Below, one piece after another: positions 24,301 to 36,610 of a stretch of 64,000 nt of DNA (positions are counted from its first letter, which is position 1; every line of letters begins with the position of its first letter). The DNA is from Archegozetes longisetosus (Eukaryota > Arthropoda > Arachnida > Sarcoptiformes > Trhypochthoniidae). The position numbers were made by a program, and so were the translations under genes. Under the pieces are notes generated by a model. The model saw nothing but the letters and a program-made list of their open reading frames with translations, was not told where the DNA came from and ran no database searches. The stretch lies in contig JAEMBT020000007.1 in NCBI GenBank assembly GCA_018873245.2, forward strand, positions 5,363,129-5,427,128. The letters are read 5' to 3'.

Positions 24301-26844
24301 CAAAATTGAACAGATAGTGCTTAAATGAATCTATTTAAGAATGCTGTGAAAATCAAAACAATAGAAGTGTTTGCATTTTCATGTTTAATCCTTTAAAATA
24401 AGTTCTATTTATAATTGATTTCACAACCTATGATCCTATAATCTCATATTCTCTATGACCTGTGATGAATAATTCGTTTTTCATTTAAGTAATAGGATTA
24501 ATTTGTGAAAAGCATCAATTCTTATAAAAGTTACCATGAAGCACCACCATAGCTAGATATGAGGCCAAGAGCTCGGGGCCCACTGAAAGTTTTGCAACTT
24601 TACAAATAACAGGATGTTTATCAAGAGTTTCAAAATTCACTTTATAATTAAGTTAATTTTGTGTTCAATTGACTTAAAAACTATATTTAAAAAATGAAAA
24701 TCTCCTATTCTGAGCTAGAATTTTATGAAATTTGAATGAAAAACTGAATTCTGGTTTCATTGAACGTTATTCGGTCTTGCTGTACTCAATTTTCTGGATA
24801 CGGCGTTGTCATAAAGAAGGAATATATTCACATAAGCGCTCTTGGTCGATTAATGTGAAGCTTACTTGTATTTATTAAACACTTTATTTGATATAAATTC
24901 GTATTATTTTTAATAAGAGTGTTACGATTGTCGCATTTAAGCAATTAAAGTGCAAATGCTCTGAAGGATTCATTATTCAACCTATGACATACTTTGAACT
25001 TGAATAACACTAATATATACTACAGTTAAACCTAACCAACTTGAACATGTAGTTAAATCCTTTTAAATAAGAATAAGCCTTCATTTTTATCAATTTGCTT
25101 ATGTATTCTTAAAAAGGACTTAACAACGTGTTCAAGATAGAGAAAGTTTACTGCGCTATGATTTGATTGCACTTTTAAGTGTCTAAATAACTTTATTTGT
25201 TGACTTTCTGTAATCTAATAAAATTGGCATATTTCTTTAAAAATGTTTCATATTTGAATTATATACCTAAAATTAAATTAATCAAAATTACAGTCTCGGT
25301 CAATTTACACGAGACGGTTGTCGTTATGATAGTATTTATTGCAATAATTTGATTGCACACTATTTTAGTTTAGGAAAACCAGTTATAATTGGTTTTAAAA
25401 TGATTATAGCTCTGAGATATTAGATCAAATTCTCTGAATATTCCTCAGAGAGCTTCAAACTTATTTTAAATATTTCTTTATTCATGAGTTTTCATTAATT
25501 CGCTCAACACGAGTTTATTCATAGCAATCACATGAATATTATGACTTTACCTCTCAAACCTACTTAAAAAACCATTTGAACCAATAAATTGCTTACGTAA
25601 ACACGTAATAGTAATTTACGACATTAATAATAGATTACGAGAATGAAAACATAGCATATAGTTTTCTCTATGAATAAAATGATTGGAGTCAAGTTTGGAG
25701 TGGAAACTAAAGTTTGAATAACTAGTCATAAGTAGTCCTTATATTGACATTTCCTATCAAATAGAAAATAATTATGCAATTCTTTTATTCTTATTTACAT
25801 TCGTATATTTCTAACCCGAAACTATATTTCAATTCGTACTCTAGCTCTTCGTGTTTAACATCAATAACATCAATAATATTCTAAGTATTTTCCGTCATTT
25901 CACTCTTTTGAGTAAGAATTTGTAATAATGTCAGGAAAAAGTGAAACTACAATTCATTATATGAAAGTAACTTTCTCAAGACACTTATTCTGAGTGAATT
26001 ACAAGTCAGCACAAACTTTTCACTCTTTAAACACCAAATACAGCACAAGTTGACAAATGAAGTCTAACGAACTCCTCTAACTGTAAACATGCAATAAACA
26101 CTCTACACATAACACGTTAATTACAGAGAAAAGTTCGCAAGAATTCTAAACCAAAGAGTTTTAGGTGAAAAGATTGAAACAGGATATCGTTTGTGGACAA
26201 TCTTAATGAATTGCTTGACTATAGTTTGGTTTATATGTAGGCTCTCATCACTTATGCTTGAAATGGCTGAGCTATTAAAATAAAAGCAATAAAAGTGTTG
26301 GACAATTCCAAAATTTTCGCCTACCATAATAATCATTTTGCCATTAACTCCTGTAATAAAATTTTCAAATTAGTTATAGCCTCTCAGCGTAACTAATAAA
26401 TCAAAAAATGGTTATCAGACACTCCTCCAAATCGTTGCGTATTTCTTGCGCTATTAGTGTGATAATTGTTAGCCTAAAAGTTTGTGAGATTGAATCGGAA
26501 TATTGGGAAAAAGAATATGAAATGTAAAAGTTACTCAATACTAGTTACAAATGCATGAAAATATACATAAGATTAGTTCACAAGAGATTTGATTTTGATA
26601 GCAAGCTTTTAGATAATTTTTCCTATTAGCAACTTATTAGGCTAAATATAGGCTAAAAGTTGATTATTTTTCCTTCCATTTATCCAACAGTAGCCTGAGA
26701 TTATAATTATATTTTCCCCCCCAAAAGTAGATCTCACTCTCTCCGCCTATATTGATATGTGTTGATACGATAAAACTTTCTGTAGGCGAACGATTGTCTA
26801 CTCTTTGCTGTTGGATTTACGCGAAAGCCTCACTTTTTTGGCGA
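21367..26844. other. Intergenic, AT-rich, no supported gene
   Basis: I scanned both strands and found no exon chain. Coding-like minus-strand words near 23.47-23.68 kb and 23.78-23.83 kb could not be joined with acceptable introns (see rejected items). A locally GC-richer patch at 24540-24600 has no assigned function. Confidence 0.4.
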
Positions 26845-27067
26845 TATAAAAGCTCTGCTCAAACTCACAACAAGTTGTACCAGAGTTTTGATCAATATAG
26901 CGTTCAGATAATTCGTATTATACATTTTGGTTTTCAATTCATACCCGAAGCACCGGAAATACGTTCTACTAGAATTCTGTGTCTTCTTGTTTGCTAAATT
27001 CTGTGCAAAAAAGTTCGTTCGACGGGTTGTACTCTTTTGGATAAAAGTCAATCTTTCGTTTTGAAAA
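26845..27067 (+). promoter_or_regulatory. Candidate promoter and 5'UTR exon of elevenin-1
   Basis: A TATAAAAG box lies at 26845-26852. An initiator-like TCACAA (26865-26870) follows, then a stretch of about 200 nt ending at the strong donor GAAAA|GTGAGTAAG (27067/27068). The elevenin-1 start codon at 31092 is preceded by a pyrimidine-rich acceptor, TCATCTACAG|GTGTG (31041/31042). A non-coding first exon with a 4-kb intron is therefore plausible. The link between the two is inference, since no transcript evidence is available. Confidence 0.35.
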
Positions 27068-30000
27068 GTGAGTAAGTTTTCTATTACTTTATAAACATTT
27101 GGTATAGCTTACTTCAAAACACTAAATACTTTTAAATGATCAACAACTTTGTTTTATTTGAAAGTTTTCTTATCGTCTATTTGCAAATTGAAGTATTGGT
27201 CAGAGTTTGACTTTTGAAAACAAACTCCGATGCATTCAAATATTGGATTAAAATTTCGAAAACTTCTTTATGACTGAAAGATGAAAGTTTTCTTAGTCTG
27301 TTTCTCGCGAAAAAGCAATTATTCATTGTTTTTGACCAATCGATGATTAAGTTTTGTTAGTTATCAAACGGACTTAGTATGGTTATGCCTTTACGTGAGC
27401 CTAATTCATGTGATTCTATTGTTTTCGAAGAGAACTTTATTTCAGTCATTGTTATATGATTTGATTTTGCACAATAATTTCAAGTTCATTTAAAGGTTTG
27501 TCAATTTTCTAACTCTAATTGAGTTCACGCTTCAATCAATCGAATCAAATATGGTTTTAGATTTAGCTGTTCTAACTATGAAACTATTTGAGAAATTCAA
27601 GGCCGATCTAAAATGATTCGAAACATCTGAAAATCTTTTCAAGATTGTTTCATTGCATATCACATTGTAAACAGTAGTTTGTAAGAATATTTCTCATAAA
27701 ATTCGTTAAGTGGATAAGAAATTCTATTTCCTTAAATGAATTCGACTTTCTCACTAACCGTAATCAATTCCGGAACTGATTCTGGACTCTGTACGAAATA
27801 TTAAACTAACTAAACGTGCCAACAATCCTTTTATTCAAGTTGTGTTAGAATTAGGTAACAACTACTACTGTACTGTGTAGTGATCTACGTGCGAAACATA
27901 TGACTGAGTTTGCATAAAATTATTGCTCAAACGTGTAATCATAATGAATCAGCTTAAAAGTTAATAAATCTAGTGATTTGCTCTGGACCAAGTTATTCTC
28001 TATAATACCCTAAGATCTTAAATCAGATTTTTCATTATAATTATGGTTTTGAATCAAAAATACTCAGTTGATTCATAGCTCAACGAACAAATTTGAAGTC
28101 AAAAGGTTTTTACAGTTTTTCACGAATCATTGCGACGTTGATTATTACTTTTAGTTTAGCTAATTTTGATTGAAAGAAAAGTTGACTTTCCAGCTATAAA
28201 ACAAGAAAAGCTTAGTTAAGAATTCTACTTAACCTGGGCCTAAATCTTACTACTCCGTGAGCTAAGCTTGAACCTTAATCCTTGTAAACATATAACGTTT
28301 GAGCTGCACTAACAAATGCATAGAGCCTACATGTGAATTAAATACGCTGAAACATATCTTCACATAAACTGTCGCTTCTCTGAATTACAACCTTTTGTGA
28401 ATTGTCGATCTATAAATAAAGGTATTGTCTGGAAAACAGTACTTTAATTCTGTTCATTAATCACACTTAATCTTTCATAAGCTAAAGGACGAAGTATTTC
28501 GAGTGTTGAAACTATCTCTTCTGGCGATATTCCACTTTATTAACCTTTTTAAAAGATTATCGTATTTTCAGGTTAAATCGAATCATTCGCTTTTAATAGA
28601 ATTTTTGAAAACTAATAAAGATTAAACTTTACATTATAGAAGATTAGAAGATGTATCCTATAATATAAACTTAATTAAAACTTTATCAAACTTTTAGTAA
28701 GAATTACACAACTTTCTGACTATATTGAGAGCGTTTGCATGAAAGTGAGCGCTATTTATTACTACTTCTTATTTCCTTTGTTTTATTTGCTGAAGTGGCC
28801 CAAAGTTATTACTCTATTCTCTTACTCCTATTCAGATCGGAAGTGAACGTAAGCTGAACCGTTTCCTGGTAGTAACTCATAGCACTCGAGTTCATTCATA
28901 AACTCATGAAATTTCTTACGCCAATCAATATTAGTTCAGAAAATTTCGCTCAATCATAGGAGCTTTGCCTCATTAAACATGAATAAAAATATAATAGATC
29001 TTAATATATCATTGACAAACTACTTGATAAAACCATTCGTGTAGGCGTTTAGTCTATTTCTTTTCTTCATTCAATATTATTCACGAATAATTTAACTTTC
29101 GCTCAAGTAGAACTAAGTTTTGAACAATAAGACGAACATTTGACTTTTTAGGTTTTAATACCAAAGTTATATCAGAGCTATCTTAGGTTTTGTTGTTACT
29201 TATTCAATCGATTATGTGTACTTTTGTTATGAAATATTATTTTTGTCAAAAGATCGTATCTTGTTTTTTTAATTCTTAAAGAATAGTCATAAGCTCTAAC
29301 TCGCTTATAGTGAACAGGTCTATGTAGCTAAGAGTGTTCACTATTTGCGGGACTCACTATATTCTAATTGAATGAGCTATGAATCCTGTATTTGATTGCA
29401 AAACATAGTGTTGAATGTTGAATGAGTGGGAACCCACTATAAATGGGTCTGCGTATATCTCTATAGTTTTCCGTGTAATTACATAAATTCATAAAAAAAA
29501 CTCCATAATCATATTTTTGATTCAAACGTCTAGCCGAAAAATAAGAATAGTTATACTACGAAATTGGACTAAAATTTGCCATCGAAAATTTTTTTGCATT
29601 CGATCTAATTGTTGAACAGAAAGGAAGACTTTTCTATCTATTGTATCAATTTTTGTATCTAATTTCAAATGTCTGATAAATAAGTCTAGTAAGCTAGAGG
29701 TAAGGCTTCTGTCTTTGATAATGTTAGACAAACGTTAATCACAGAGTCGATTGAAGCAAAGTGAAAGTGAAAGTAAAAACACTAGAAATATTGAATAAGT
29801 TATATGGTACGAGTCTAACAGATATTTATAGGACTATAGCGTGATGCGTAGCAGATATATGGCCATCATTTTTGTTATTATTCTTTCACTTGCGATTTGT
29901 CAGACATGAAAGTAATGTTAAGCACAATTTGCAGAGATTCTCATATTATTTGAGGTATATATGAAAGAAAGGTTAGGTAAAAATAAGGAAAACTAACTAT

Positions 30001-31091
30001 ACTAAATAGCTAGCAGTTCTTATGAGCAACATCTTTGATGAACAAGTTTTTTTAAATCTCAATCATAATAACTAACGGGTGACGCATCAATGGTATGTTT
30101 CAAATATTTTTCTATCCTTTCTAACAATTGGTTATTAATAACTTTGCAGTTTAACTTTAATTCTATCTGATAGACAGCTTGTATAGATCAGGCCTATATC
30201 TGGAGAATTGAGAAAGATCTTACTTCTTATGTCTTTATTAATAAACTAAAATCCAAGAAACTCTTTCTCTTGGTATGTGGTTAGTGCGTAACTAATCAAA
30301 AAGTACTTGAAATCAGGTTAATTACTTATACTTGACGATGGACTTGGCTTTTGATATTTGAGATACAGTTACTCTCTACTTGTATGTGAACTCCGTTTAT
30401 GAATTTGAATAACTGAAATTTTGCAAATCACTTATGGTAAAGAATTAAGCTTACATAAATAAAGATATTTTTAATACTTTAAGTTCTGAGAATAGTTGAA
30501 TTGGAGACGATTTTATGAATTAAAAAAGAACAATATTATTGCAATAGATCCCTTAAACTGAATAAATAGATAAATATTTCGAATAATATTTACGTAAGAG
30601 ACATGTTTTGAGCCTGATATGAAATAACATAAGAATGCGTCACAAAAATAGCACTTGAATCAGATTGCTTTTAATATCCAGTAATTTGAAATGAATGTTC
30701 ATTAATCCTACCTTAATATGAGTATAAGTAAAATAGCGATAACAACTATTTCTAAGTAATTGAAATGCTCTGAAAATTCAATAAAATCAAGTCTAACGGA
30801 TTTGTTGTGAAGTTATTCTTAGACTGAATCACATTTAAACCTATGAAAGCAGGTTAATTCCATTAAGTAAATTTGATTAGAAAAATGAGGTACTTTTTGT
30901 AGAAGTTATTCTGTATAGAAATACTTTAAACTGTTTAAAATAAACAACCGACGTTTTAAAACTTCTCACACAACAATTCAAACAATTGGGTCGAGTATTT
31001 GAATTAGTAGTGAAAAGTAAAGTTTTCTCTTTCATCTACAGGTGTGTCATATTGGAGAAAGACTTGAACAGTTCTCTATTTGCTATAAGAA
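27068..31091. other. Probable 5'UTR intron of elevenin-1 or intergenic DNA
   Basis: No conserved coding segment was seen. Repeated 'ttatagtg..cactat' words occur at 29290-29460 in a possible degraded inverted-repeat element whose ends I could not fix. Confidence 0.35.
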
Positions 31092-33540
31092 ATGGGTTAC
31101 ACAGAATTCATAGTAGTTTTATGTTTTGTGGTCACGATATGGTCAAACACAGCAAACGCTGAAGTGGACTGCAGGTAACAATAATAGATATTATTTAATT
31201 GAATTTTTGTTATTCAATTTGAAAATGCACTTGCTTTCATTAACTTGATCACAATTTAACTTGATCACAATGACGGCCAAGTTTTCCAAACATTCTCCCA
31301 CATAAGTATTCCAATTTGTTTCCTATAACCAAATGTAAGTGATTGCTTTCAAAGTCAAATCAATCTAATTTTAAACTAAAGACTTTGATGCTTTGAAATA
31401 TCGAACACTTCCTACTATTCAGTTGAATGGTTTGGCTGTTTGATAAAGGCTATACAAAGCTTTTAAAATGCTTTCTTACTTAGATTTTCAAATTTCTTCA
31501 TTCAAACTGATATTCTTCTAACCTTTTCAAAAGAAATTATGCGAACAATAATTAGGAAAGATTTAAACTGTGAGATTCGTAGTAGATTTTGATGTTTCAC
31601 TCGATCCCACTTCAATATGAATGCTTTTTAATAATTTTTGCTGATTGAAACTACTTAAAAATTGTTCGCTGCTATTTCTAGCTGCTAGAAAATATTGAAA
31701 CTACTTGAGAATCACTCCTGTTATTTTGAATAAGTATCTCGAAAATTTGATTCCAAATTGAAGCAACTTTTATAAAACGAAAATTTTTTTTGAATAATGA
31801 GCCCAAAACTGATAAGAAAATGATTATTGCAATTGTTATAAGAGTGATAAAAGTGGTTGAAATTGTTCGAGTAAGAGTAATGAACGAAATACAATTCTTC
31901 CATGCATGAATTGAGCACTTTATATGTTGAGCACATACAACCTCAAATGATTATAATTTATGTTTTACTAACACGAAATCTCTCTTACCATAAGCGTCAA
32001 ATATAAACACGTTATTAATCTCTACTAATCAGTTATTTATCATCCAATTAATTATTGGTATTTTCTTTTATTATCAATTTAACAGAAAGTTTGTGTTCGC
32101 GCCATCGTGTAGAGGTGTCAGTGCAAAAAGATCAGGATCTGCTAAAAGTTTATGGCCTCAAATACGAAACCGTTATAACGATGGGTTAGTTATGACACGT
32201 ACTTTTACTCCTATTACACATTTCTCTCAAATTAGCTGAGGATTGTTTGATAAATAAACTTGTGTTCATCGTTAATGAGCATATTTTTGCAAACTTTTTA
32301 GAATTGTTTCTTTCAGTCTACATAAATAGCATTTTTATTCTTGAATTTCTATAAACGAAATCTAAACTTAACAATTGAGAGGAAAATGTGAAAATTTAAA
32401 CTTATTTTTAGTAATGATTATTCATATTATCCCTATTATTCCGGTTAATAGATTGAAAGAAGAAGATATGTCTGAAGAGCAACAGCCGGTTTCAACAGAT
32501 GATGGAGAGGAATCGATTCCAACGAAGATTGAGATCAGAACACATAGAAAACGTTTCAGTGATTTACTTAAAACAAGTTTATTAAGGAGAGCGAGATCTA
32601 AGAGTTTGGTACTTACTTTTTCATTAAGTTCATTGTGAAAGACATTGCACTGCATTCATAATCAAAATACACTCTCAATAATTGCATTAAGTGAGCCTCT
32701 TATTGACTTAATGAGTCTCACAATGGATGAAAGCATGAAACTTTAGAAATAATAATACTTATTAAGTTGAGAGCTTATCGGTGAAATAATAACTATTGAT
32801 TCATAATTAGTACTATGCAAATAGAAGTTATTCGTGATGAAAGCTTTTTCTTGTTTTGTAGCCATATGTTTTGTAAAAGCTACACATATTTAGATTATAT
32901 ATTTTTATTCTGAGTAATTTATATTTAAACAGAAAATTACAAATTTCCGATATCATCTCGTAGGCAGCAACAGCAAATATTTTAGAGAATTGCTCACAAA
33001 AATCAATATAATTTGACTAACTCCGCTCACTAAATGTTTTCACCGCAAGTCATTAGGATCGTTAGGATTAAGCCTAACGCTAGGGTTACCACATTTGAAC
33101 CCTGCATTCTCAACAAAATCATTAAGTATTGAAGCAATTTGAATGCAAAAACGCTTTGCCTTAAATGAATGTTCAAGATCAGAATCCGTCGTATCATCAA
33201 ATATAAGCTTATTTTTAGCTCTGACAGCATAGAATCGAAGTCTAATTGCAAGTGCTCGATTCGATTCGTATGAAACGAAATTAAAAGAAACAAAAATTGC
33301 ATTCAGTGTAAAGTGATGTCAAATTAGTTAACTGCATTAAGTGGGAAACATGATATTCTGTTTGCTTTTCATTTGCGAGCTTCTCAATTATGTGAACAAA
33401 ACATTTATTTGACAATCAACTAAAGCACATATCAATAAGGAAGCTATAATTGAGTTAATCTTTTATTACAGACTGGATTACAAGACCTATTAATTCCATA
33501 CGAGTCCATGAATGAAATTTTCGGATCAGATGATGACTGA
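31092..33540 (+). CDS. Elevenin neuropeptide precursor 1
   Basis: This is a secreted neuropeptide precursor of 135 aa. Coding exons are 31092-31174, 32086-32184, 32452-32608 and 33472-33540. The signal peptide spans about residues 1-23 (core FIVVLCFVVTIW). The predicted mature peptide follows directly: EVDCRKFVFAPSCRGVSA, then KR. This matches the elevenin pattern of two cysteines with eight residues between them, an RG after the second Cys, and a dibasic cleavage site. Intron 1 interrupts the Arg codon after the first Cys (TGC AG|A). The rest of the precursor is a hydrophilic spacer with several basic sites (RKR, LRRAR) and an acidic tail ending FGSDDD, as is usual for such precursors. For exon 3, the acceptor GGTTAATAG|ATTG at 32451 was preferred over an earlier AG because only it keeps frame and avoids stops. 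Elevenin acts through a GPCR in arthropods and molluscs, from family knowledge. Confidence 0.85.
33044..33241 (-). other. Coding-like antisense segment inside the last elevenin-1 intron
   Basis: On the minus strand a 198-nt segment is bounded by AATTAG|ACTTCG (acceptor) and TTGCG|GTGAAA (donor). It encodes 65 residues of ordinary composition, including DDTTDSDLEHSFKAKRF and NDFVENAGFKCGNPSVRLN. It starts and ends in compatible phases. No adjoining exon or family match was found, so it may be a stray exon of an unrecognised nested gene or a pseudogene scrap. Confidence 0.25.
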
Positions 33541-34779
33541 AAACTGTTGATGTCATAAACTAGTAATAAAGAGTTTGTTATACATTAATGCGAAACTTAG
33601 ACTTTGTTATCAACTATGATCTCAACTAAAAATTGAATTCTCTAAAGAAGTCAGGAATCGATGATTTGTTAGAAAATTTTGTGAATATATAAAAGTGGTA
33701 ATAAAAACTTTGTGAAGTTATGATTTTCTAAAACAATTTATGTGAGCTAAAAACAATAAGTTATCCGTTGTTGTGAATCACTAAGCTTTCAGTCAATCGA
33801 ATAGTATTGAGTATTATTTTTTCTATTGAAAAAATTGTCAATATTTCAAATAGTTGTCTATTTAAGCGAAAAATTAATAATAAAATTGCAAATAAATAAG
33901 ATTATGTTTACTTAAATTGCTTTAGATTTCTACTTACCTAACTTAATTTGTCCGTAATTGTGCAAGTTAACTGACAGACTACTACTATGAAGAAAATTTT
34001 GCTTCATAAATGTCATTAATTAATCATAGAATCATTTATTGTTAAATAAATGTAAACGTTTAGCTCTCATTATATTTTTGTTGTGACTTTAGTAACATTA
34101 ACCTTATTGTCATTAAACATTTTTTGTTTCATTAAGTTTCGTGTATTTTCATTTAACATGCAAGTTAGTGTTTCCTCTTACAAGTATTTGGTTAATTACA
34201 TATATAAATTACTTCTACGCTAAAAGCTTAATCAAATTTGTATTTTCAGTCTCAATTATATACCTGAGTACAATCTCTTTTCTCGTCTCTCTTCTGGTCA
34301 AAAATAGAACTAATTAAGGAATCGCATGAAGAGGGCGATGAGTCGCACGACTTTCCCTTTAATAGTCAATAGGACTTAATTGAAAATTCAATCAATTTTG
34401 ATCAAATGCGCAATTACAAGTGCGAGTATATGTCACTGTTTTTTAGTATCAGGCATAGTGCATGTCATTTTTGTTAAACTGAATTGCATTCAATATTCAA
34501 ATGGACAACAATTGAGATTGGTTCTTTCCTTGTACAGCTCCTCAAGTCTGCTGAAAACAGAGAAATTTTGCATTATTTGAAGTGCGTGTTATGCTTTGAG
34601 TAATGTGTATTACATTTAAAAGGTAGAGACTTGGCTTGCTATGCGTATGTACCTACGGGTCAGATGACTAGATCGACAATTGAAACTCTTAGTTCAGGTA
34701 ACTAGATAGTTCGATACACCTATCTCAGACCTCAGACCTTAACTTTCACGCAAATAATCAAACCAATCCACAATCTAGT
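33541..34779. other. Intergenic downstream of elevenin-1
   Basis: No supported gene. A short coding-like run after an acceptor near 34250 (LNYIPEYNLFSRLSSGQK then a stop) could be a terminal exon of something, but no upstream partner was found. Confidence 0.35.
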
Positions 34780-36610
34780 CTAAATTAAGATGATTATGGA
34801 TTAGATCGCAAAGCTGCTTAGTCCAATCTCGCTTCGAAAATAGTTTCTCAAAATCATGAAATTGTCTTTGGTCAGCATTTCAAGCATTTGGGGATCACAA
34901 TCAACTCAAAACTCTCATGGGTTAATCATGCGAACCAATTGAAAGTAAATCCAATCAGCTAATTATGAATCTATTAAGTTTCGCCAAGGATACTGATTAA
35001 ACAAGCAAGCTCTGTAAACTATATATAAAGGCTAGATATTACTACGATATTACCACTCATTTCTTATGCAAGCTCAGTCTGTTGTTGTTTCCCCCTGCAC
35101 AGCCCACAACTAAGGCCAGGGGTCGCCGCTTTTACTCAGTGGTATCGCAGCGAGGATAGTGTCACAGTTTTAAGAGGACACACCTGAGCCCTCCGAGTCT
35201 GTCGTCTGGTGGTCTCAGAGACCAGACTCTACCGAGTTACGTCCCTCGGTTTGGGACCGCGGTCGTCGAAGATCCCCCTGAGCCTTCTCTTCCCTCCCGG
35301 CCCAGTGTTACCTGGGTAGAAGGAAGCAGTACGCCACAGTGGGATTCGAACCCGCTCCCCAAGGGTTGCTCTGTCAGTGTTTTGACCACTACGCCAACAG
35401 ACTTGGGTTGTCTGTTCTCAGTCTGGATCAAAGCAATAAATAAAAGATGTGATCCTAAGCCTTTATAGTTACTGCTAAGACAAGTAGCGATTCAAATATG
35501 TAGTGCATATAAAACTGTCTCAACAGGTACGGTCAATATCATTGCAAACTTTATGCTTATAGATTTAAAGCTAAAACACACTGCACTCAATTACTTTATT
35601 TAAAAAAGGCATTAATAGTAAGTTAGCCTCGATTTATCCAAAAGAATTCAATATCGAATTAAATCAAATACAGAAACCACTCCCAGTGCAAGAATTGCCC
35701 CATTCAGCAACCAAACTCAAATCTAAAATGGTAGACCAAGCAATAGATTCTTTGCTCACATTCACTGATGATTCTAAGTCGGCACAAAGAGTGGGCGTAG
35801 GATTTTGTATTATGGCAGATGGTCTGATTATCAAGAAATCGGAGCTTAAGCTTGTTTCTTATTGCAGTGTTTTTCAAACTGAGCTCTTAGCAATTGTAAA
35901 AGCAACCGAGTATGTAAACAATACACTATTGCGTGCGGCATCAATTACAATATGTTCTGACTCGCAATCAGCTATAAAAGCATTGAAAGACGTCAATTCA
36001 TGTACTCGATTGATTCAAGCTATTCATGAACAAATAAGAGTAGCGACTTATAAGGGAGTATTAGTTAGTTTCTACTGAGTCGGAGAACACGACACCAGTA
36101 CCTGTAACGAAATAACAGATAACTTGTTAAAAGAAGGTGCGATCCCACACAGGAGCATTGACTTTGTCCGCATGCTGGTATCATATGTTAAAAACGTAAT
36201 CTTTCGAAAGGCTATGAACACATGGAACCAACGTTGGCTTGAATCGGAAAACGGGTCTACAACTAAACTATTCATCCCTTCCGTTCATTATGACGCTAAG
36301 ATAAAAACCCACTCCAACCCTAATTACTATATAACTCTAATTATTACAATTGAAGGAAAATTTCAACATTATTTATTTAAATTCAAGATGAAAGATAATG
36401 GTTACTACAGAAACAGTGCTAAGTCATTAGAAACTGCAGAATATGTTTAATTTGATTGCAACGCTTACCAGCAATCAAGGACAAGAGAAAGAGAAAGTCG
36501 AACAACTCGGATACAACTGGCCATGTGATGAATTTATTCTACTAGAAAACGACATACACAAGCGTTTCAGATACTGTTGTGAGAGCGCGTTGAAAGTCTT
36601 GGATACCTGA
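34780..36610 (+). mobile_element. Degraded non-LTR retrotransposon (RT end, RNase H, C-terminus)
   Basis: This is the 3' part of an I-/LOA-like LINE with an RNase H domain. Near 34850-34960 the frame reads FKHLGITINSKLSWVNHANQ, the conserved block at the end of the reverse transcriptase. SYASSV at about 35060-35080 continues as W after the SINE. The RNase H domain lies at about 35740-36150, with FTDDS (first catalytic Asp), ETELLAI-like TELLAIVKATEYV (Glu), ICSDSQSAIKAL (Asp) and NEITDNLLKEGA (last motif). An in-frame TGA at 36076-36078 separates the last motif. A C-terminal run ending RYCCESALKVLDT stops at 36610. Multiple stops and frame changes show it is inactive. Confidence 0.75.
35082..35416 (-). 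mobile_element. tRNA-derived SINE nested in the LINE
   Basis: This GC-rich 335-bp block reads on the minus strand. Its head (about 35400-35330) has an A box, TGGCGTAGTGG, and a B box, GGTTCGAATCC, the internal RNA polymerase III promoter of a tRNA. A unique body follows and the tail is AACAACAA. The 9-bp sequence CTCAGTCTG occurs at both ends (35073-35081 and 35417-35425) as the target-site duplication. Removing the insert restores the LINE frame across Ser-Val|Trp. It is not a functional tRNA: there is no mature acceptor stem. Confidence 0.85.

Noticed and set aside
29290..29460. Pogo-like inverted-repeat element with 'ttatagtg' ends
   Set aside because: The arms match over too few bases and no target duplication could be fixed.
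34250..34320. Alternative last exon of elevenin-1 (LNYIPEYNLFSRLSSGQK)
   Set aside because: The precursor already ends with a good acidic tail and stop at 33540; no donor supports skipping that exon.
35330..35405. Possible functional tRNA gene
   Set aside because: The A and B boxes are present, but no acceptor stem closes, and the block sits at the head of a SINE with its own target duplication.
35237..35431. 64-codon minus-strand frame in a GC-rich block
   Set aside because: It overlaps the tRNA-derived SINE and reads through its Pol III promoter boxes, so it is not a protein gene.
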